Shown here: positions 60,328 to 64,000 of the stretch, piece by piece
Position numbering within the stretch: the stretch's first letter is position 1
How the letters are laid out: every line of letters begins with the position of its first letter
Assembly (NCBI GenBank): GCA_017548985.1
Contig: JAFYYW010000036.1
Span: 62,001-126,000 of the forward strand
Direction of reading: 5' to 3'
Source: Bacteroidales bacterium
Lineage (GTDB): Bacteria > Bacteroidota > Bacteroidia > Bacteroidales > UBA932
Length of the DNA stretch: 64,000 nucleotides
Program-made: the position numbers and the translations under genes
The notes under the pieces: generated by a model
What the model was told of the DNA's origin: nothing
The model's database searches: none
What the model saw: the letters and a program-made list of their open reading frames with translations, nothing else

Positions 60328-60360
60328 CATAGGCTCGGCGAACTATCGCCAAAACCTATG
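60328..60360. repeat. Two-part inverted repeat in the ssb upstream region
   Basis: CATAGG / CCTATG outer arms enclose a perfect GGCGA-ACTA-TCGCC hairpin. On the minus strand a near -7 box (TAGGTTTTG) overlaps the outer arm, so it could be an operator for ssb or a leader structure; a weak terminator for the gene at 60430 is also possible. Confidence 0.45.
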
Positions 60361-60429
60361 CAATTTAATGAATATTCGCGAAAAGCGAAAGGGATTCCGA
60401 AGGTTTTATCCTCTGCCGGAGCACTATTC

Positions 60430-61209
60430 TCAGAACGGTGCGATTCCGAAGGTCCAGGTGGTAAACTCCGGCCAGTACTTCTTGTCCATAAGGTTCATAG
60501 GCGAGTACTTAGCATAGATGCTGAAGTACTTGAGGTTCAGCTGAAACATCGCGTCGACCGTGATTATGTTGCAGTGGACACGCTTGTATTTATCCTTCAT
60601 TTTATCCCCATCCAGACTATACTTGTTGACAATCGAGCTCCCGGCGTTGAGATTTACCACAGGGCCAAGCGTGAATCCGAATCCTCCTCCGAAATTGAAA
60701 GAATACAACATGGGCACGTTTAGGCTGAACACCCTCAATTTGGAGACCTTCAGCGCCCCGCCCTGGAATGGCGCGACGGGAATCTGCCCGTTCTCAACCA
60801 TGCTCATCGCATTCCCTCCTGTCAGCCCCAGATTCCTGAAAGTGATTCCCGGACCGAATGAGAATGTGCTGTGCCCATGGGAGTAAGTGTGGGAATCAAG
60901 GGCATAATAATAGAACTCCAAGGAATTCTGGGGGCTGAAATCGAAAGGAGCCTTAGAATCCGAGAATATGGCGCCGATCCCGAAGGCGCCGATCACGGCT
61001 TCGTCAGGACTTTTCCTGATCTTGTTGTAGAACGGTATATCGAAATCCAGGTGGACGTGCTTCTTGTCCGCCGAATTGCCCGTACTCTTGATGATTATCG
61101 TGTCCGCCTGAACCGAAACCGTATCCTTGCGTTCCTGGGCGTTGATACTAGCCGAAGCGAATACGGCGGCGATGGATGTAACTATTATGATCTTTTTCAT
61201 CTTCATCAT
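60430..61209 (-). CDS. Exported outer-membrane barrel-like protein of the sigma-factor cluster
   Basis: A 259-residue protein with a signal peptide (IIIVTSIAAVFASASINAQ). The mature part alternates aromatic and small residues (NSLEFYYYALDSHTYSHGHS; FNFGGGFGFTLGPVVNLNAG) and ends WTFGIAPF with a terminal Phe, so it is probably an outer-membrane barrel. It is the last gene of the cluster sigma, anti-sigma, small exported protein, barrel, with 1 bp to the gene before it. Confidence 0.65.
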   Translation of the reverse strand: MMKMKKIIIVTSIAAVFASASINAQERKDTVSVQADTIIIKSTGNSADKKHVHLDFDIPFYNKIRKSPDEAVIGAFGIGAIFSDSKAPFDFSPQNSLEFYYYALDSHTYSHGHSTFSFGPGITFRNLGLTGGNAMSMVENGQIPVAPFQGGALKVSKLRVFSLNVPMLYSFNFGGGFGFTLGPVVNLNAGSSIVNKYSLDGDKMKDKYKRVHCNIITVDAMFQLNLKYFSIYAKYSPMNLMDKKYWPEFTTWTFGIAPF

Positions 61210-61210
61210 T

Positions 61211-61651
61211 TTATCTATGCTTGAATATTACCTTGAGGTCGGAAGCCGTAGCCTTACCGGTGAGATAAACCACCGTCACGTATTTTCCGCCCGACGCTTC
61301 CTTGACTTGGTAGCCCACGTACTTGTTCCTGTCCCTGTCCGCCGGGAAACGCAGCAGGACATAGACCAGTTTGCCGTCTTCGGAGTCCATCTCCTTGTTC
61401 GTGGCCAGCAGGGCATCAGCCTCCAGCCATGAGACTACCCTGTCAATCTCCGATTCGGTTGCCTTGAACCTTATGCTGCGGAAATAGTCCAGGTTGTAGG
61501 GTTTGAGTTCCTTGCCGCTTACCACGGATTCAGTGACCGTGGAGGCTGGCGTGAGAGCCCCGTTGAAAAGGCTGTCGATCTGGAGTCCAGCCTGCGCCCT
61601 GGCCGGAGCCAGGGCCAGGAAGGTGCCTAAGGTTATAAGTAAAAGATTTTT
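61211..61651 (-). CDS. Small exported protein of the sigma-factor cluster
   Basis: A 146-residue protein. The ATG at 61651 is chosen because it opens a signal peptide (NLLLITLGTFLALAPARAQ); the longer frame to 61726 is within the anti-sigma gene. The mature domain (residues about 24-146, FNGALTPASTVTESVVSG; YVGYQVKEASGGKYVTVVYLTG) has no motif I recognise; DUF4252- or DUF6108-like proteins in similar Bacteroidetes clusters are of this size. It overlaps nothing and sits 10 bp after the anti-sigma stop. Confidence 0.6.
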   Translation of the reverse strand, partial: KNLLLITLGTFLALAPARAQAGLQIDSLFNGALTPASTVTESVVSGKELKPYNLDYFRSIRFKATESEIDRVVSWLEADALLATNKEMDSEDGKLVYVLLRFPADRDRNKYVGYQVKEASGGKYVTVVYLTGKATASDLKVIFKHR

Positions 61652-61661
61652 CATGAGTTCA

Positions 61662-62159
61662 TTATTCACCAAATATGTTGACCAGTTGTTCTTCCATGTC
61701 CACGCGGTCGGAAAGAAGATCAGCAAGGATGTTATCGACGTCGTTCATTACAACTTCCTTGTCGGTGATCTTTTGTCCGCTCACATACGAGACACAGACA
61801 TTTGATTTATTATAGAGACTCACCCCGAGGGTGACGATAATTGCCAGACTGGCGGCGATAGCGGCAAACCGCGGCCACAACAGCCAGCTGCGAAGACCAC
61901 CACGTCTCGCTGCGCTTCGCGCCCTATCCGGGTAAATGCTCGCCGTGGTGGTCTTCGACCGCTGGGGAGCAAGATCCTTCGCTTCGCTCAGGATGACAGC
62001 ACGTCCGGCAGCGAAGTAGCCCATGACGGCCCGGACCTCATCATATTCAGGGTCTTGACCCTCCTCGGAGGTCAGGAAAACCTTCAGCGAGGTCTCCTCC
62101 GAATCCGATAGAGTACCCTCGAAGTACCCTTCAATCAATTCGTCAATGGTCTTATTCAT
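61662..62159 (-). CDS. Anti-sigma factor-like membrane protein with in-frame repeat insertion
   Basis: A 165-residue protein: an N-terminal helical, acidic domain (about 1-50, IDELIEGYFEGTLSDSEE) of the anti-sigma type, one membrane helix near 97-115 (FAAIAASLAIIVTLGVSLY) and a short periplasmic tail. Residues about 55-90, between the domain and the helix, are encoded by palindromic repeats (61891-61997) and read ILSEAKDLAPQRSKTTT and so on. It overlaps the sigma gene by 8 bp. It should hold the ECF sigma factor at the membrane, though the periplasmic part is much shorter than in FecR-type regulators. Confidence 0.7.
   Translation of the reverse strand: MNKTIDELIEGYFEGTLSDSEETSLKVFLTSEEGQDPEYDEVRAVMGYFAAGRAVILSEAKDLAPQRSKTTTASIYPDRARSAARRGGLRSWLLWPRFAAIAASLAIIVTLGVSLYNKSNVCVSYVSGQKITDKEVVMNDVDNILADLLSDRVDMEEQLVNIFGE
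61891..61957. repeat. Inverted repeat element inside the anti-sigma gene
   Basis: A perfect 14-bp inverted repeat, CGAAGACCACCACG (61891-61904) and CGTGGTGGTCTTCG (61944-61957), encloses 39 bp. It directly adjoins a second palindrome at 61973-61997. Confidence 0.8.
61973..61997. repeat. Short palindromic repeat of the ATCCTTCGCTTCGCTCAGGAT type
   Basis: ATCCT...AGGAT arms around CGCTTCGCTC; read from the minus strand it gives the peptide ILSEAKDL. I know this motif as a recurring interspersed repeat in many bacterial genomes, which marks it as a mobile-type repeat rather than ordinary coding sequence. Confidence 0.7.
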
Positions 62160-62610
62160 ATTCTTCCCTGTATTTGTCCCTTATAAGTTTCCTGGCCCTT
62201 GAGGCTTGCATCCGGACAGCAGCCGGAGCCATGCCGATCTCATCCGCTATATCCTCAAAAGTCATCCCCTCATATTCATGCATCCTGATTATCTCTTTCT
62301 GAGTCTCTGACAGATCCTTCTCCACCGAAGATTCCACTTTCCTGAAAAGCGACTCCATCTCACCCCGGGAACCACCCTCGTCCTCAATCGCCAAGCCCTC
62401 CAAACCGACTGTCTTCCTTCTTCTTGACTTCCTGTACTCATCAATCTCGATATTCCTTCCCGTCCTCGACAATAAACCCACAGCCTCTTTCAGGCTCGCG
62501 GCCTTGTACTTCCTTCCCCAAAGGCGGCAGAAAGCCTCTTGGAGGGCGTCCTCCGCCTTCCACCTGTCCTTCAATGAGATGAATGCCTCTGTCAGGAAAT
62601 CCTTCGCCAT
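62152..62610 (-). CDS. ECF-type RNA polymerase sigma factor
   Basis: A 152-residue sigma factor starting at the ATG at 62610 (a TTG one codon earlier is rejected). Region 2 is at about 1-60 (DALQEAFCRLWGRKY), and region 4 at about 95-150 (LSETQKEIIRMHEYEGMTFEDIADEIGMAPAAVRMQASRARK, shown by its pattern). The N-terminus is shorter than usual, so region 2.1 may be incomplete. Upstream, two direct copies of ATGAAATT (62647-62654 and 62660-62667) are candidates for an autoregulated promoter; no TAnnTTTG box is present. It overlaps the anti-sigma gene. Confidence 0.85.
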   Translation of the reverse strand: MAKDFLTEAFISLKDRWKAEDALQEAFCRLWGRKYKAASLKEAVGLLSRTGRNIEIDEYRKSRRRKTVGLEGLAIEDEGGSRGEMESLFRKVESSVEKDLSETQKEIIRMHEYEGMTFEDIADEIGMAPAAVRMQASRARKLIRDKYREEYE

Positions 62611-62710
62611 CAATTTCAGTTCTCTACACTAATAAACGAAAAAGCGATGAAATTGTAACATGAAATTCACATGGCCGTTTTTCTGAAACGCTTGTGTACT
62701 ATTGTCTCAC

Positions 62711-62744
62711 AAAAAAAGCGTAGCATTTTTAGCTACGCTTTTTT
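62711..62744. terminator. Bidirectional Rho-independent terminator
   Basis: AAAAAAGCGTAGC and its inverse GCTACGCTTTTTT enclose a 7-nt loop, with A- and T-runs on both sides. On the minus strand it ends the Dcu carrier gene (stop at 62796) before the sigma-factor promoter. Confidence 0.9.
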
Positions 62745-62795
62745 ATATAATACATTGTTTATCAACAGGTTCTTAAACCCATTAGAAGAATCGGA

Positions 62796-64000
62796 CTACA
62801 ACCCGGCGAAATAACCGGGGAATATCACGGTGGTTATCAGGTAACCCACGATTGTGGAGACGATCACGCTAATCAAACCCGGCATCATGAAACTGTGGTT
62901 CAGCAGGTACTTGCCGATAACCGTCGTGCCTGTCCTGTCAAAGTTGACCGTGGCGATATCCGAAGGATAATTCGGGATGAAGAAATAACCGTAAACGCTC
63001 GGGAGGACACCCAGAAGAACCGGGCCCGGAATACCGAGGGAATAGGCCAGAGGCAACATCGCGACAACCACGGCGCCCTGAGAGTTGATCAGCACGGAGA
63101 CAAGGAAGAATACCAGGGCTATGGACCAAGGATACTGGGTCACGATCCCGGTCAGCATCTCTTTGATCTGATCCATGTAGTTGCCGAAATAGGTGTCAGC
63201 CATCCACGCGATACCGTAAATAGCTACGACGGCAACCATTCCAGACCTCCAGACAGAGCCCGCGGCGGCTTTCTTCAAATCCACCTTGCTTAAGATGATC
63301 ATCAAGGCCGTGGCGGAAAGCATGATGATCTGGATGGCGATATTCATCTTCGGCAACTTAGCCAGGGCTTCCTTGCTGAAAATCATCTGGCAGAAAGCCA
63401 GGGCGACAATCACAAGGATGGCGCAAAGGAATATGTAAACAGCCAGCTTAGCTTTCTTGTCGATAACCTTGTCCAGGGTTGTGGCGTCACTGCCGTAAAT
63501 ATAATCACGGACAGCGGGGTCCTCTATCCTTTTCTGGAATTCAGGATCCTTATCCAGGTCCTTACCTCTGCGGAAAGAAGCGATGGCGGCGAAAAGCAGA
63601 CCGATTATGCAGGCAGGGATGGTCACCATCAGAACCTGCGGGATAGACACGTCATAGCCGTTGGAATTGGATATGGTCACGAAAGCGACCACCGCGGCGG
63701 CGATGGGAGAACAAGTGATACCGACCTGGGAGGCGACTGACGCCACACCGCAAGGACGCTCAGGACGGATTCCTTTCTTGATCGCGATGTCCACAATAAT
63801 AGGCATCAAGGTATAAACCACATGCCCGGTACCGACAAGGACAGTCAGGAAGAAAGTGGCGAAAGGAGCCAGGATTGTGATACGGTCAGGATGCTTCCTG
63901 AGCATCTTCTCCGCAAGCTGGATAAGCCAATCCATACCACCCGAAGCCTGAAGGACACCAGCGCAGGTGACAGCGGCGATGATGATATAGATGACATCGG
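62796..64000 (-). CDS. dcuB: Anaerobic C4-dicarboxylate carrier (Dcu family), 5' end beyond the window
   Basis: At least 401 residues of a multi-spanning inner-membrane carrier, open to the window edge; the ATG at 63935 is internal, since the sequence before it (IYIIIAAVTCAGVLQASGG) continues the family alignment. The blocks TFFLTVLVGTGHVVYTLMP and ERPCGVASVASQVGIT, and the C-terminal PNYPSDIATVNFDRTGTT, are typical of DcuA/DcuB, which exchange fumarate, malate or aspartate for succinate during anaerobic respiration. A or B type is not decided. The terminator at 62711-62744 follows. Confidence 0.9.
   Translation of the reverse strand, partial: DVIYIIIAAVTCAGVLQASGGMDWLIQLAEKMLRKHPDRITILAPFATFFLTVLVGTGHVVYTLMPIIVDIAIKKGIRPERPCGVASVASQVGITCSPIAAAVVAFVTISNSNGYDVSIPQVLMVTIPACIIGLLFAAIASFRRGKDLDKDPEFQKRIEDPAVRDYIYGSDATTLDKVIDKKAKLAVYIFLCAILVIVALAFCQMIFSKEALAKLPKMNIAIQIIMLSATALMIILSKVDLKKAAAGSVWRSGMVAVVAIYGIAWMADTYFGNYMDQIKEMLTGIVTQYPWSIALVFFLVSVLINSQGAVVVAMLPLAYSLGIPGPVLLGVLPSVYGYFFIPNYPSDIATVNFDRTGTTVIGKYLLNHSFMMPGLISVIVSTIVGYLITTVIFPGYFAGL

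Overview
The window is one continuous stretch of a Bacteroidales-type chromosome, probably from a gut or rumen anaerobe. Four things point there: promoters of the Bacteroidetes TTTG / TAnnTTTG type, many SpI and lipoprotein export signals, the MoxR-DUF58-BatABCDE aerotolerance operon, and anaerobic C4-dicarboxylate metabolism (Dcu carrier at the right edge, malate dehydrogenase). Coding density is very high. Several convergent gene pairs overlap or nearly touch, and no gap without a gene exceeds about 250 bp. I see no rRNA, CRISPR array, insertion sequence or prophage, and only one tRNA (Pro-TGG, 927-1000).

Layout. 1-1721: an edge-cut unidentified frame, an outer-membrane barrel, tRNA-Pro and a stand-alone LolD-like ATPase. 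1728-9333 (minus): a tight six-gene operon with a GH2-like glycosidase, an RbsD/FucU-like lipoprotein, a TupA-like ATP-grasp protein, an SGNH esterase lipoprotein, a DUF1295 membrane protein and a YfcC-family carrier; a divergent alpha/beta-hydrolase + SGNH fusion faces it. 11374-14808: two tandem paralogous Big_2 lipoproteins. 15004-17900: malate dehydrogenase, and a secreted protein that I read as a member of the cholesterol-dependent cytolysin (thiol-activated cytolysin) family without a recognisable undecapeptide. This is the most interesting gene here. 18145-24412: phosphopantetheinyl transferase behind a structured leader, LemA, DUF2207, a TPR protein, an EnvC-like protein with a degenerate LytM domain, and TsaE. 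24390-30065 (minus): a TM2 / LolA-like / DUF5683-like operon, YifB/ComM and an esterase. 30145-32886: TGS-containing nucleoside kinase and a GMP synthase ATP-PPase lacking its glutaminase domain. 32888-41199 (minus): the complete Bat operon with a BatD-BatE fusion. 41247-49847: TruA, ExbB/ExbD/TonB, a pseudouridine synthase with a long RPRYGED-repeat extension, Era, ParC-like topoisomerase, shikimate kinase. 49834-54239 (minus): metallophosphoesterase, DUF4091 protein, RecJ. 54364-58458: LysS, TrmH-family methyltransferase, AroE, outer-membrane barrel. 58455-62610 (minus): PurA, SSB, two exported proteins and an ECF sigma/anti-sigma pair. 62796-64000: Dcu carrier, cut by the edge.

A recurring theme is short palindromic repeat elements lying in frame inside coding sequences (YfcC, SSB, the anti-sigma factor), each at an inter-domain or tail position. 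Several start codons were moved from the longest possible frame to an internal ATG, using signal peptides, stop/start overlaps or promoter positions; each entry gives the reason. All functional statements come from reading the translated sequence; no database search was made.
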